DNA of 64,000 nt from Opitutia bacterium (GTDB lineage Bacteria > Verrucomicrobiota > Verrucomicrobiia > Opitutales > UBA953), in the NCBI GenBank assembly GCA_947453335.1, contig CANGFP010000002.1:248001-312000 (forward strand), written 5' to 3'. How positions within the stretch are numbered: position 1 is the first letter of the stretch; every line of letters starts with the position of its first letter. Below, piece after piece: positions 1 through 7,691 of this stretch. The position numbers were made by a program, and so were the translations under genes. The notes under the pieces are model-generated. The model was not told the DNA's origin. It saw nothing but the letters and a program-made list of their open reading frames with translations, and made no database searches.

Positions 1-311
1 ACGACGACCGCGACCGGAGCGACCGCAGCGCCCGGGGCGCGGACGATGGTCGGGGCCGGCCGCGGAGACGGCGAGGTCACCTCGACCATCGCAGACGCCA
101 AGGCCGTGCCGCTCCCCAAGGACGGCCCCTGCTTCACCTCGCCCGGAAGCCCCATCGGTTCCGCGATCAGCTGGACGAGGATCAGGCCGCCGGTCGGGGC
201 TTCGGCGCCACCGCTGCGACCGGTCCCGCTCGCGGCGACACCCGCCCATGCGGCCAGATGCAGGCAGCCGACGGCGGTCCAGATCAGGCGATGGCGGCGC
301 TGTTCGCTCAC
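1..311 (-). CDS. TonB-like energy transducer, N-terminal part (cut by window edge)
   Basis: Reading from a GTG at 311 the frame stays open to the left edge, giving about 103 residues with no stop. It starts with a short basic segment, then one hydrophobic stretch (LIWTAVGCLHLAAWAGVAA), then a Pro/Ala/Val-rich linker (for example SPSPRPAPTIVRAPGAAVAP). A single N-terminal anchor followed by a proline-rich periplasmic spacer is the layout of TonB-family proteins, which pass proton-motive energy from the inner membrane to outer-membrane receptors. The diagnostic C-terminal domain lies outside the window, so this is inference from architecture only; another Pro-rich envelope protein is possible. 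It follows sixA on the same strand after 46 bases and may be cotranscribed. Confidence 0.45.
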   Translation of the reverse strand, partial: MSEQRRHRLIWTAVGCLHLAAWAGVAASGTGRSGGAEAPTGGLILVQLIAEPMGLPGEVKQGPSLGSGTALASAMVEVTSPSPRPAPTIVRAPGAAVAPVAVV

Positions 312-357
312 GACGCAGGGTCGCTGGCCGCCCCACGGCAGTCAAGACGCAGCCATG

Positions 358-846
358 TCATCGGACCGTCGGCGGCGGCTGCAGGGCCTTGAGCCGCCAG
401 GACCCGTAGGGCTTGCGCGCCGTCGGACCGGCCAGCCGCTCCAGCGTCACCAAGGCCGCTTTACGGAAATGGATGCCCGCCGCGCCCTCCCTCAGGCCCA
501 GCAGCAGCCCGACCAAGCCGGCCAGGTGCGGATTATGGCCCACCAGGAAACGCGCGGAGCGAGACTTCGCCAGGACGCGCGCGGTCGCCCGCGGATCGGC
601 CTCCGGTTCGAGGCCATCGAGCACCCGCAACGGCTGTCGGACCTTGGCCGCGACCCGCACCCGGGCCGCCGTATCGGCGGCGCGCCGCAACGGGCTATGC
701 TCAAGGAACCGCACCTGGGACCAGACCTCGAAGCCGAGCCCGCGGGCGAGCCGGGCGCACTGCCGGCGGCCCTTCGGCGACAACGGACGGTCCGCGTCGG
801 GCTCGCCCGGTACCGCGTCCGCATGCCGCAACAGGAAGACGATCAT
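358..846 (-). CDS. sixA: SixA-type phosphohistidine phosphatase
   Basis: A 162-residue histidine phosphatase of the short SixA branch. The N-terminal RHG-type motif is LLRHADA (R7, H8; H8 would be the phosphorylated nucleophile) and the second conserved histidine sits in VGHNPH near residue 104. Length matches SixA (about 160 residues), which removes phosphate from histidine phosphotransfer domains in two-component or PTS relays. The start ATG at 846 opens directly into the catalytic strand, so no upstream extension is needed. It is divergent from dacA, with an 78-base AT-richer spacer between them. The family is clear; the cellular substrate cannot be inferred. Confidence 0.85.
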   Translation of the reverse strand: MIVFLLRHADAVPGEPDADRPLSPKGRRQCARLARGLGFEVWSQVRFLEHSPLRRAADTAARVRVAAKVRQPLRVLDGLEPEADPRATARVLAKSRSARFLVGHNPHLAGLVGLLLGLREGAAGIHFRKAALVTLERLAGPTARKPYGSWRLKALQPPPTVR

Positions 847-924
847 CTTGCCGCGACGCTAGCGGACAGAAAATATTATGCAATTGGACTTGCCGAAAAA
901 CCGCGTCCGCCGACGAATGCTGCC

Positions 925-1905
925 GTGCGCCGGCCGCTCCTCGCCACCCTTCTGCTCTGCCTTTCGGCCGGGGCGGGCGTCGCCGCCGTCTCCGAGGCCG
1001 GCGCCACCTACGACGGCACCATCTGCGTTGACGCCGCGACCGGCGCCATGCTGTCCGAAAGCAAGGCCGATTGGCCTGGCCACCCGGCCAGCGTGACCAA
1101 GCTGATGACGATGCTCCTCGTGCTCGAGGACGTCAAAGCCGGCAAGACCACCTTGGGGACGCCGATCACCATCACCCGGGCCTCCGTCGGTACGGGCGGC
1201 TCCATGGTCTGGCTCGCCGTCGGCGAAAAGTTCAGCACCGACTCGCTGCTATACGCGCTCATGCTGCAGTCGGCGAACGACGCCGCCGTCGCCTTGGCCA
1301 TTGACCGAGCCGGTACCACCCAGGCCTTCGTCGCGCGCATGAACCAGCGGGCCGCGGAACTCGGGATGACCCACACCATCTTCGTCACGCCCAACGGGCT
1401 CACCTACGGGAAAGGCCCGCACGACACCACGACCGCACGGGACCTCGCCAAGCTCGGCGTGGTGCTCGTCGCGATCCCCGAGGCGTTGCGCTACACCTCG
1501 ACCAAGACCTACACCTTCCGGCCGGGCCCGAAGGGCGTGAACCTGACGAACCACAACCACCTCCTCGCATCCTTCAAAGGCTGCGACGGCCTGAAGACCG
1601 GCTGGACCGTGGCCGCCGACGCCTCGATGGTGACCACCGCCCACGATGGCGACCGCCGCGTCGTCGCCGTCGTCCTCGGTTGCGATAGCCCGCAAGGCGC
1701 CAAGGCTGCCCAACGCGTCCGCGATCAGATGGCCGCACGCCTGATGACCGAGGGCCTTGCGCGCGTGGCCTTGCTGGACGAACAGAAGGCCAAGCTCCAA
1801 GCCCTTTCGGCCCGGACGACACCCGTCGCCCCTAAGCCGAAGACTACCAAAACCGTCGAAGAACCTGGCTTTTTCGATTGGCTAGGGGGTTTATTTAGCT
1901 TTTAA
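925..1905 (+). CDS. dacA: D-alanyl-D-alanine carboxypeptidase (PBP5/DacA family, S11)
   Basis: A 326-residue serine DD-carboxypeptidase that trims the terminal D-Ala of peptidoglycan stem peptides in the periplasm. All three S11 motifs are present: SVTK (56-59, catalytic Ser56), SAN (116-118) and KTG (224-226). The frame is open far upstream, but a GTG at 925 gives a proper signal peptide (RRPLLATLLLCLSAGAGVAA), whereas the upstream extension is antisense to sixA and resembles no protein. The C-terminus ends in Lys/Pro-rich sequence and an aromatic amphipathic tail (FFDWLGGLFSF), like the membrane-anchoring helix of PBP5. No strong ribosome site precedes the GTG, so the start is a reasoned choice. 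Confidence 0.85.
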   Translation: MRRPLLATLLLCLSAGAGVAAVSEAGATYDGTICVDAATGAMLSESKADWPGHPASVTKLMTMLLVLEDVKAGKTTLGTPITITRASVGTGGSMVWLAVGEKFSTDSLLYALMLQSANDAAVALAIDRAGTTQAFVARMNQRAAELGMTHTIFVTPNGLTYGKGPHDTTTARDLAKLGVVLVAIPEALRYTSTKTYTFRPGPKGVNLTNHNHLLASFKGCDGLKTGWTVAADASMVTTAHDGDRRVVAVVLGCDSPQGAKAAQRVRDQMAARLMTEGLARVALLDEQKAKLQALSARTTPVAPKPKTTKTVEEPGFFDWLGGLFSF

Positions 1906-1936
1906 CCCCTCTGTTCAGGGGGGTGGAAGAAAGTAG

Positions 1937-1950
1937 TGAACATTTGTTCA
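1937..1950. promoter_or_regulatory. SOS (LexA) operator upstream of recA
   Basis: The 14-base perfect palindrome TGAACATTTGTTCA lies 57 bases before the recA start. It fits the GAAC-N4-GTTC consensus of the Bacillus-type LexA/DinR box. Its place directly before recA makes SOS control likely. No lexA gene is in the window to support the pairing. Confidence 0.7.
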
Positions 1951-2007
1951 TTTTACTTGCCAGGCCTTCCAGCGTGGGCAGTTTGGGGTTCTCACTACCG
2001 CACGCCC

Positions 2008-3093
2008 ATGTCCACCACCAAGACCGACGCCTCCGCCAAAGAAAAGGCGGCCACGCAGTCCGCCGAGCGCAAGACGCTCGATCTCGCCCTTTCCGCCATC
2101 AACAAGCAGTACGGCGACGGCACGCTCATGCGCATGGGCGACGCCACCAAGATGACGGTCTCCACCGTCTCGACCGGCTCGGTCGCCATCGACCTCGCCC
2201 TCGGCGTGGGTGGCCTCCCCCGCGGCCGCATCGTCGAGATCTTCGGACCGGAGTCGTCCGGTAAGACGACGCTCTGTCTCTCCATCATCGCCGAGATCCA
2301 GCGCCAAGGCGGCAATGCCGTCTTCGTCGACGTCGAGCACGCCCTCGACCCGCGCTACTCCAAGGTCGTCGGCGTGGACCTGGACAACCTCCTGGTCTCC
2401 CAACCCGAATCCGGCGAAGACGCGCTCAACATCGCCGAGACCCTCATCCGCTCCGGCGCGGTCGACGTCATCGTCATCGACTCCGTCGCCGCCCTCGTCT
2501 CCAAGCAGGAGCTCGACGGCCAGATGGGCGACTCCACCGTCGGCGTCCAGGCACGCATGATGAGCCAAGCCATGCGCCGCCTCACTGCCGCCATCAGCCG
2601 CACGAACTGCGTGGTGATCTTCACCAACCAGATCCGCGAGAAGATCGGCGTGATGTTCGGCAGCCCCGAAACCACCCCAGGTGGCCGCGCCCTCAAGTTC
2701 TTCTCCTCCGTCCGCATCGACATCCGCCGCATCGGCCAGATCAAGGAGCCTTCGGGCAAGGTGATCGGCAACCGCACCAAGGTGAAGGTCGTGAAGAACA
2801 AGGTCGCCCCTCCCTTCACCGAGTGCGAATTCGACATCATGTACAACGAGGGCATTTCCCGCACGGGCTCGGTCCTCGACATGGGCATCGAACACAAGAT
2901 CCTCGAGAAGAAGGGCGCCTGGATCGCCTACAATGGTCAGCTCATCGGCCAGGGCCGCGAAGCGGCCAAGGACTACCTGATGAAGAACCAGAAGGTCCTC
3001 GAGGAGCTCCAGAAGACCATCCTCGAGAAGGTCCAGGTCGTCGGCGGCATGACGCTCGGCGCCGGCACCGGCGAGAACGTCTCCGCCGAATAA
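2008..3093 (+). CDS. recA: Recombinase RecA
   Basis: A 361-residue RecA, the strand-exchange ATPase that also triggers LexA self-cleavage. The Walker A motif GPESSGKTT spans 80-88 (Lys86); conserved RecA blocks such as the [21 protein letters not shown] and [10 protein letters not shown] stretches are intact. The ATG at 2008 gives the usual short polar N-terminus; an in-frame GTG at 1936 is disfavoured because it overlaps the SOS palindrome and adds a non-conserved leader. Single-gene unit: LexA-type operator upstream, strong terminator downstream. Confidence 0.97.
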   Translation: MSTTKTDASAKEKAATQSAERKTLDLALSAINKQYGDGTLMRMGDATKMTVSTVSTGSVAIDLALGVGGLPRGRIVEIFGPESSGKTTLCLSIIAEIQRQGGNAVFVDVEHALDPRYSKVVGVDLDNLLVSQPESGEDALNIAETLIRSGAVDVIVIDSVAALVSKQELDGQMGDSTVGVQARMMSQAMRRLTAAISRTNCVVIFTNQIREKIGVMFGSPETTPGGRALKFFSSVRIDIRRIGQIKEPSGKVIGNRTKVKVVKNKVAPPFTECEFDIMYNEGISRTGSVLDMGIEHKILEKKGAWIAYNGQLIGQGREAAKDYLMKNQKVLEELQKTILEKVQVVGGMTLGAGTGENVSAE

Positions 3094-3120
3094 GAAGTTT
3101 CGTTGTTGGCTGCCATAGCC

Positions 3121-3152
3121 CGGGCCGCACGCAAGTGCGGCCCGTTTCATTT
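3121..3152 (+). terminator. Rho-independent terminator after recA
   Basis: GGGCCGCAC (3122-3130) pairs perfectly with GTGCGGCCC (3135-3143) around a GCAA tetraloop, followed by a T-rich tail (GTTTCATTTT). It starts 28 bases past the recA stop. Confidence 0.9.
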
Positions 3153-3267
3153 TCAGGCCAAACTCTCCACGGGACAACCCACACCAAGCCAGGGGAAACG
3201 TTCGATGGGATGAACCTCACGGCCGCGTCCTTGCGCAAAAGGACAAGCCACAGGTGAATGCCGTCCC

Positions 3268-3723
3268 ATGGATACCCATCGTCTCAACTCCTTCGTCACT
3301 TGGCAGCGCAGCGTCCAGCTGGCCGCCGAAATCACCAAACTGCCGGCCTCGATCAGGACGCCGGCTCCCCGCTTCTTCGAGGAGTTGACCGAGGACGCCA
3401 TCGGTCGCGCGGCCAACCTGGCCGACTGTTATCTGAACCCGGAGCCGATGTTCAGTTCCTGGGGGAGCTGCGACACGCGGGCCCTTGCGCTGAGCGTCAG
3501 GCTCAAGGCCGCCGAGCTTGCCGGGCTCATCCCCGAGCGGGAAGCCCGCCGCCTGCTGGCGATGCACGAAGAGGTGGAACGCCTGGCCGAAAACTACTTC
3601 CGCTCGCGGGAGAAACCCACCTCGACCGACCCGGAACGCACGGAAATCAGGCCGAGCTGGCGGAAGGAGGACTTCAAGCCTCTCACCGAATCCAAATACC
3701 CGCGGCCAAAGCAAGGAACGTGA
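3268..3723 (+). CDS. Small helical protein, possible four-helix-bundle (S23-like) family
   Basis: A 151-residue soluble protein I cannot assign with confidence. The N-terminus (FVTWQRSVQLAAEITKLP) and a middle segment built of regularly spaced Ala/Leu/Glu helices recall the small four-helix-bundle proteins related to ribosomal S23 intervening-sequence proteins, which typically begin with a Trp-Gln-containing helix. The C-terminal 35 residues are charged and probably disordered (KPTSTDPERTEIRPSWRKEDF). It has no signal peptide or membrane segment. The ATG at 3268 is preceded by AGGTGA about 14 bases upstream. Its 3' end overlaps the convergent membrane-protein gene by 41 bases. Codon use looks like that of its neighbours. 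Confidence 0.5.
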   Translation: MDTHRLNSFVTWQRSVQLAAEITKLPASIRTPAPRFFEELTEDAIGRAANLADCYLNPEPMFSSWGSCDTRALALSVRLKAAELAGLIPEREARRLLAMHEEVERLAENYFRSREKPTSTDPERTEIRPSWRKEDFKPLTESKYPRPKQGT

Positions 3724-4501
3724 GCAGGTCCGCGCGCGCGCGGATCATCTCGGCCGGGACGCCCTCGGCGCGACGGTCCAGGAACCACAGGCTGGCGCCG
3801 CCGAAAGCCGCCGCCACCGAGGGGCCGGCGGCTCCGGGTACGGCCATGAAGGTGAAGATGGCCCCGAGCACGGCCGCGAACATCGGCGCGAGGCGCAGCT
3901 GCCACGGCCGGGATGGATCCTCGGCGCGACGGATCACGGAGAGGTTGGCCAGCGCCAACGCGAACACGGGCAAGGCGAACCCAAGGTACATGACATGCAC
4001 CGTCACGCCGGTCTCCGGCATCCGGACCGACTGCTTGGCCGCCAGCAGGGTCAGGATCAACGCCACGCCGCAGGCCCGATAGAACCAACCCGACGACGGC
4101 GCGTAGGTCGCGTTGAGGATGAGGAACAGCGGAGCGAGGAAGAAGGCCGAACGGTATTTGGCGAAAGCGTCGACGACCGGCGCGAAGGCCGGGGCCGCCG
4201 GGCTGAGCAGGCCGGCGAGGACCACCGCGGCGACGGCGAGGAAGACCCAGCCATGACGGAGGACGAACGCATGACGGGCGCTGCCGCCCTTGGTGAAGCC
4301 GCGCCGGGCATCCATCCAACGTTCCAAGGCATAACCCACGAACAGCACCCAAGCCAAGGCGGCGGTCTCCCACGGACGTCCGCTGAACGCTCCTGGCTGG
4401 ACGACCTCACGGGCGAGCAGCACGAACGCGGAACCTTCCAGGCAGACGGCCGAGGGCCAGGCCCACCAAGGCGTAGCCGCCGTAGACGCGGCGTCCTTCA
4501 C
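3683..4501 (-). CDS. Multi-pass membrane protein of unknown function
   Basis: A 272-residue protein with about seven to eight hydrophobic segments (for example WETAALAWVLFVGYAL, WVFLAVAAVVLAGLL, SAFFLAPLFLILNA, MFAAVLGAIFTFMAV) and few charged residues outside short loops. The loop ERWMDARRGF after the second segment is faintly reminiscent of the polar loops of UbiA-type prenyltransferases, but the Asp-rich motifs of that family are not visible, so I give no function. The GTG start at 4501 overlaps the TGA of the preceding aminotransferase gene (GTGA), indicating translational coupling. Confidence 0.6.
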   Translation of the reverse strand: MKDAASTAATPWWAWPSAVCLEGSAFVLLAREVVQPGAFSGRPWETAALAWVLFVGYALERWMDARRGFTKGGSARHAFVLRHGWVFLAVAAVVLAGLLSPAAPAFAPVVDAFAKYRSAFFLAPLFLILNATYAPSSGWFYRACGVALILTLLAAKQSVRMPETGVTVHVMYLGFALPVFALALANLSVIRRAEDPSRPWQLRLAPMFAAVLGAIFTFMAVPGAAGPSVAAAFGGASLWFLDRRAEGVPAEMIRARADLLTFLALAAGIWIR

Positions 4502-5658
4502 TTCAGGCCAGGGGCGCGCGCGACGACGGCCCTCATGCGTCGGAGGATCTCCCGCAGACGTTCGCGAGGGCAGCCGAAATTGAGGCGGACGTGGCCAGGG
4601 CCGCCGAAATCGGCGCCGTTGCTGAAGCCGATGCCGCCCTTCTCGAACTCGGCGTGCGGGTCCTCGAAGCCCAAGGCCGTGACGTCGAACCAGGCCAGGA
4701 AGCTGGACTGCGGGCGCTGACGGAGGACGACGCCGGGCATCGTCCTGAGTTCCGCCTCGATGAGGTCGAGGTTGCCGCGCAGGTACTCGACGCAGGCGAG
4801 CCGCCAGGGCTCGCCATGGTCGAAGGCCGCCTGCGTGGCGACGAGGCCGAAGGCGTTCTGGTCAAGCGACAGCCCCTGCAGGATGCGGCGGAAGCGCGTG
4901 CGCAGGCCCGCGTCCGGGATGATCGCGAAGCCGCAGGTCAGCCCCGCGACGTTGAAGGTCTTGCTCGCGGCCATCAAGGTGACCGTGCGGGCGGCGAGGT
5001 CCTCGGACATGGAGGCGAAGACGGTGTGCTTGGCCTGCGGGTCGAGGATGAGGTCGCAGTGGATCTCGTCCGAACAGACCACGAGGTCATGCTTGCGCAC
5101 CAGCGCCGCGAGGCGGTCGAGCTCGGCGCGGTCGAAGACGCGGGCGAGCGGGTTGTAGGGGTTGCAGAGCAGCAGCACCTTGGCGTGGGGCTGCGCGCAA
5201 GCCTCCTCGAGCCTGGCCCAGTCGAAGGTCCAGCGGCCATCCACGAAGACCATCTCCAGCTTGAGCGGGTTGCGCTCCGAGAGGACCGGGGCGGTCAGGA
5301 ACGGCGGGTAGACCGGGGCCGTGGTGACGACCGACTCCCCGGTTTTGCTGGCGCAACGGATCGTGGCGTGGATGCCCGGGACGAGCGAGCACATGAACGT
5401 GATCCACTCGGGCCTGATCTCCCAGCCATGGCGACGGCGGACATGGTTCACGATCGAGGTGAAGACGGCGTCGCGCTGCGCAGGATAGCCGAAGACGCCG
5501 TGCGCGGCGCGGGCCTGGACGGCCGCGACGACCTCGGGCGGCGACATGAAATCCATGTCGGCGATCCAGCAGGGGATGATGTCGCGATCGGCATACTTAT
5601 GCCACTTCGTGCTGTCCGTCCCGGAGCGTTCCGGACAGCTGTCAAAATTGAAAGCCAT
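4498..5658 (-). CDS. PLP-dependent MalY/PatB-type cystathionine beta-lyase/aminotransferase
   Basis: A 386-residue fold-type I PLP enzyme of the MalY/PatB branch of class I/II aminotransferases, whose known members cleave the C-S bond of cystathionine-like substrates. Typical marks are the N-terminal GTDSTKWHKY block followed by PCWIADMDF, the CNPYNPLARVF segment, the SDEIHCDLI block carrying the PLP-ring Asp, the AASKTFNVAGL segment with the Schiff-base Lys, and a C-terminal VRLNFGCP with the carboxylate-binding Arg. The start was set at 5658 (MAFNFDSCPE) because the longer frame would run into the divergent ogt gene. It is coupled to the downstream membrane protein through GTGA. Confidence 0.85.
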   Translation of the reverse strand: MAFNFDSCPERSGTDSTKWHKYADRDIIPCWIADMDFMSPPEVVAAVQARAAHGVFGYPAQRDAVFTSIVNHVRRRHGWEIRPEWITFMCSLVPGIHATIRCASKTGESVVTTAPVYPPFLTAPVLSERNPLKLEMVFVDGRWTFDWARLEEACAQPHAKVLLLCNPYNPLARVFDRAELDRLAALVRKHDLVVCSDEIHCDLILDPQAKHTVFASMSEDLAARTVTLMAASKTFNVAGLTCGFAIIPDAGLRTRFRRILQGLSLDQNAFGLVATQAAFDHGEPWRLACVEYLRGNLDLIEAELRTMPGVVLRQRPQSSFLAWFDVTALGFEDPHAEFEKGGIGFSNGADFGGPGHVRLNFGCPRERLREILRRMRAVVARAPGLK

Positions 5659-5696
5659 TCTGGGGTGAACCTTGGATTGAAGTCGGGTGCGGGCAA

Positions 5697-6179
5697 ATGC
5701 ATTTTCTGCCAATGACGCCGACCTGGGTCAGCCCCTCCGCGCTCCGCGACCGCAAGGTCTTCCTCGGTCGCCGGGGCGGGATGACCGAGGCGGTCACGAG
5801 CGAAGGCGAACTTATCCTGCGCATCCCGTCGCCGCTCGCGATGGCACGGACGCGCCTCGCCGCATGGGGGCTGGCCCCGAAGGTAGGGCCGCTCCCCATC
5901 ACCCGCAGCATCCTCGCGGGCGGGACAGCCTTCCAACACCGCGTCTGGCAAGGCTGCCTGCAGATAGGGCGTGGGCGGACTGCGACCTACGGCGAGCTGG
6001 CCAAGCGCATCGGCTGCCGATCGGCCCAAGCGGTCGGCCAAGCCTTAGGAGCGAATCCGCTCGCGAAGGTCATCCCGTGCCACCGCGTCCGGAGCGCGAC
6101 CGGGGCCGGGGGGTTCGCCTGGGGTGAGCGCCGCAAGGCAGCTTGGCTCAAACAGGAGTCCAATGGGGCTCCTCGATGA
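5697..6179 (+). CDS. ogt: Methylated-DNA--[protein]-cysteine S-methyltransferase (Ogt/MGMT type)
   Basis: A 160-residue suicide repair enzyme that moves alkyl groups from O6-alkylguanine to its own cysteine. The active-site motif PCHRV is at 127-131 (acceptor Cys128), preceded by the wing/helix segment FQHRVWQGCLQIGRGRTATYGELA and followed by GAGGFAWG. The N-terminal RNaseH-like domain is short, as in many bacterial Ogt proteins. An alternative ATG lies five codons downstream at 5712. It is divergent from the MalY-like gene (38-base spacer), and its 3' end overlaps comF by 17 bases. Confidence 0.88.
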   Translation: MHFLPMTPTWVSPSALRDRKVFLGRRGGMTEAVTSEGELILRIPSPLAMARTRLAAWGLAPKVGPLPITRSILAGGTAFQHRVWQGCLQIGRGRTATYGELAKRIGCRSAQAVGQALGANPLAKVIPCHRVRSATGAGGFAWGERRKAAWLKQESNGAPR

Positions 6180-6891
6180 CCTCGACCGCGGCCTCGTCGA
6201 CCTGATCTTCCCCCGGGACTGTTCGGTCACGCAGCTGCCGCTGGATGACGGGCCCTTCCGGCATCTCTCCTTGGCCGGTGCCGAGGCCCTCCCACGTATC
6301 TCTGACCCACGCTGCCTGACCTGTGGACACCCCTTCGATGGCTGGCTGGAAGGCGACCGGAGCTGTCCGCACTGCGTCGAACTCCACCCGGCTTTCGACC
6401 GGGCGGTGTGCGCTTTCCGGGCCAAAGGTCCTGTCCGGCACATTCTCCACCGCATCAAGTACGGCCGGTCGCCCTACCTCGCGGACGACCTCGTCGAGGT
6501 CGCCTCGCAGGACGAAGCCTTTCGACGCCATCTGGCCGGATCGGTGCTCGTGCCGGTCCCCATCCATCGGTCCAAGGCCTGGAGCCGCGGCTACAACCAG
6601 ACGGACCGCATCGTGGACGGGCTCGCCCGGCGAATTCCGGGATGCGCGGTCGCCCGGCTGCTGGAGAAGCACGTGGCCACCGAATCGCAGACGCGGCTGG
6701 ACCGGACCAGCCGCCTGCGGAACGTGGCGAAGTCGTTCCGCCTGCAGCCGGGCGCCCGTGTCGACCCGGCCCGGCGGCATGTGGTCGTCGACGACGTCCT
6801 CACCACCGGCGCGACGCTCCATGCCTGCGCCGCGATCCTCCGCTCCGCGGGGGTCCGCGCCGTCGACGCGGCCGCCTTGGCCCACGGCTAG
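6163..6891 (+). CDS. comF: ComF-family phosphoribosyltransferase-like protein
   Basis: A 242-residue ComF-type protein: an N-terminal zinc-ribbon (C51-x2-C54, C68-x2-C71) followed by a type I phosphoribosyltransferase domain with the PRPP loop VVVDDVLTTGAT (207-218). The family conserves VPxPxHRSKxWxRGYNQ-like sequence, here VPVPIHRSKAWSRGYNQ. Known members assist DNA uptake, and in other bacteria phosphoribosyl transfer or DNA repair; the substrate is unknown. The ATG at 6163 is chosen because AGGAG lies six bases before it and the protein then begins as ComF proteins do (MGLLDDLDRGLVDLIFPRDC). The stop codon shares the palindrome CTAG with the convergent pseudouridine synthase. Confidence 0.87.
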   Translation: MGLLDDLDRGLVDLIFPRDCSVTQLPLDDGPFRHLSLAGAEALPRISDPRCLTCGHPFDGWLEGDRSCPHCVELHPAFDRAVCAFRAKGPVRHILHRIKYGRSPYLADDLVEVASQDEAFRRHLAGSVLVPVPIHRSKAWSRGYNQTDRIVDGLARRIPGCAVARLLEKHVATESQTRLDRTSRLRNVAKSFRLQPGARVDPARRHVVVDDVLTTGATLHACAAILRSAGVRAVDAAALAHG

Positions 6892-7691
6892 ACGGCCAGC
6901 GCAGCGTCGAGCTCCGCCGCCGCCACACCCATCTTCGAGAGCGCGAACGCGCGCATGTCCGCCGCCAAAGGCGCCTTGAAGACGCGCTGGAACTGCGGCG
7001 CCCGGAAATCCAGGCGGAAGGCGTGCAGCGCCTGACGTTCCATCTCGAGCGTCCGGCCCAGCCGTCCCGTCCAACCTTGCTCGACGAACTCGAGGTAGAG
7101 CGAGTCGTCGCCGCCGTAGAGCTTGTCGCCGACGACCGGATGCCCCAGCCACAGCGCGTGCGCGCGGATCTGGTGCTTGCGGCCGGTATGCGGGCTCACC
7201 CGCGCCAACGTGTAGCCGCCGCGGACCAGGGCCGGTTCGAAGAACGTCGCCGCCGGCGAGGTGCCGGGACCGGCGCGCACCGCGGTCTTCACGACGACCT
7301 TGCTGGTCTCGTCAGGACCCAACGGCTGGTCGACCTGTACGGGCTCGCGCAGTTCGCCCTTCAGGATGGCGAAGTAGGTCTTCGACACCCAGCGCCGCTC
7401 CATGGCCGTCTGGGAGAGCGACGCGGCCGCGGCGTGCTTCGCAATGAGGATGATGCCGCTGGTCTCGCGGTCGAGCCGGCTGACGAGGTGCAGCGTCTCG
7501 AGCCCTTTCCATTCCCGGACGGCCCCCACCAAGGACGACCACGGGCCATCCTTCGACGGATGGCAGACGAGCCAACCTGGCTTGTCGAAGACGAAGAAGT
7601 CCGCGTCCTCCTCGACCAGCCAACCCGGGAGCTCGAGCGGGTCGACCTTGGGCGCGGGACGCGTGGACGGCGAAGCCCCGTCGCCGTTCAT
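6888..7691 (-). CDS. RluA-family RNA pseudouridine synthase
   Basis: A 267-residue pseudouridine synthase that isomerises uridine in structured RNA. The catalytic motif is SRLDRETSG (71-79) with Asp74; the usual preceding His is Ser here. Other family blocks are present: VFDKPGWLVCHPS, SKTYFAILKG and HTGRKHQIRAH. There is no N-terminal S4 domain, so it resembles the short RluA/TruC-like group rather than RluD. The start at 7691 forms an ATGA overlap with the folC stop, indicating coupling in an accD-folC-rluA-like operon; the frame extends upstream inside folC but without homology. The target RNA cannot be predicted. Confidence 0.85.
   Translation of the reverse strand: MNGDGASPSTRPAPKVDPLELPGWLVEEDADFFVFDKPGWLVCHPSKDGPWSSLVGAVREWKGLETLHLVSRLDRETSGIILIAKHAAAASLSQTAMERRWVSKTYFAILKGELREPVQVDQPLGPDETSKVVVKTAVRAGPGTSPAATFFEPALVRGGYTLARVSPHTGRKHQIRAHALWLGHPVVGDKLYGGDDSLYLEFVEQGWTGRLGRTLEMERQALHAFRLDFRAPQFQRVFKAPLAADMRAFALSKMGVAAAELDAALAV

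Noticed and set aside
46..924. Long N-terminal extension of the DD-carboxypeptidase frame
   Set aside because: It is antisense to sixA and the TonB-like gene, has Arg/Gln-rich shadow composition, and would place the signal peptide in the middle of the protein.
847..924. Divergent promoter boxes between sixA and dacA (TATTAT at 874-879)
   Set aside because: The best -35 candidate (TTGCCG) is 20 bases away, outside usual spacing; not strong enough to annotate.
1905..1922. Short hairpin CCCCT/AGGGG after dacA
   Set aside because: Only five pairs and no T-tract; too weak to call a terminator, though it may help end the transcript before recA.
1948..3177. Antisense frame of 409 codons over recA
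   Set aside because: Shadow of recA; no motif and implausible Asp/Gly/Ala/His composition.
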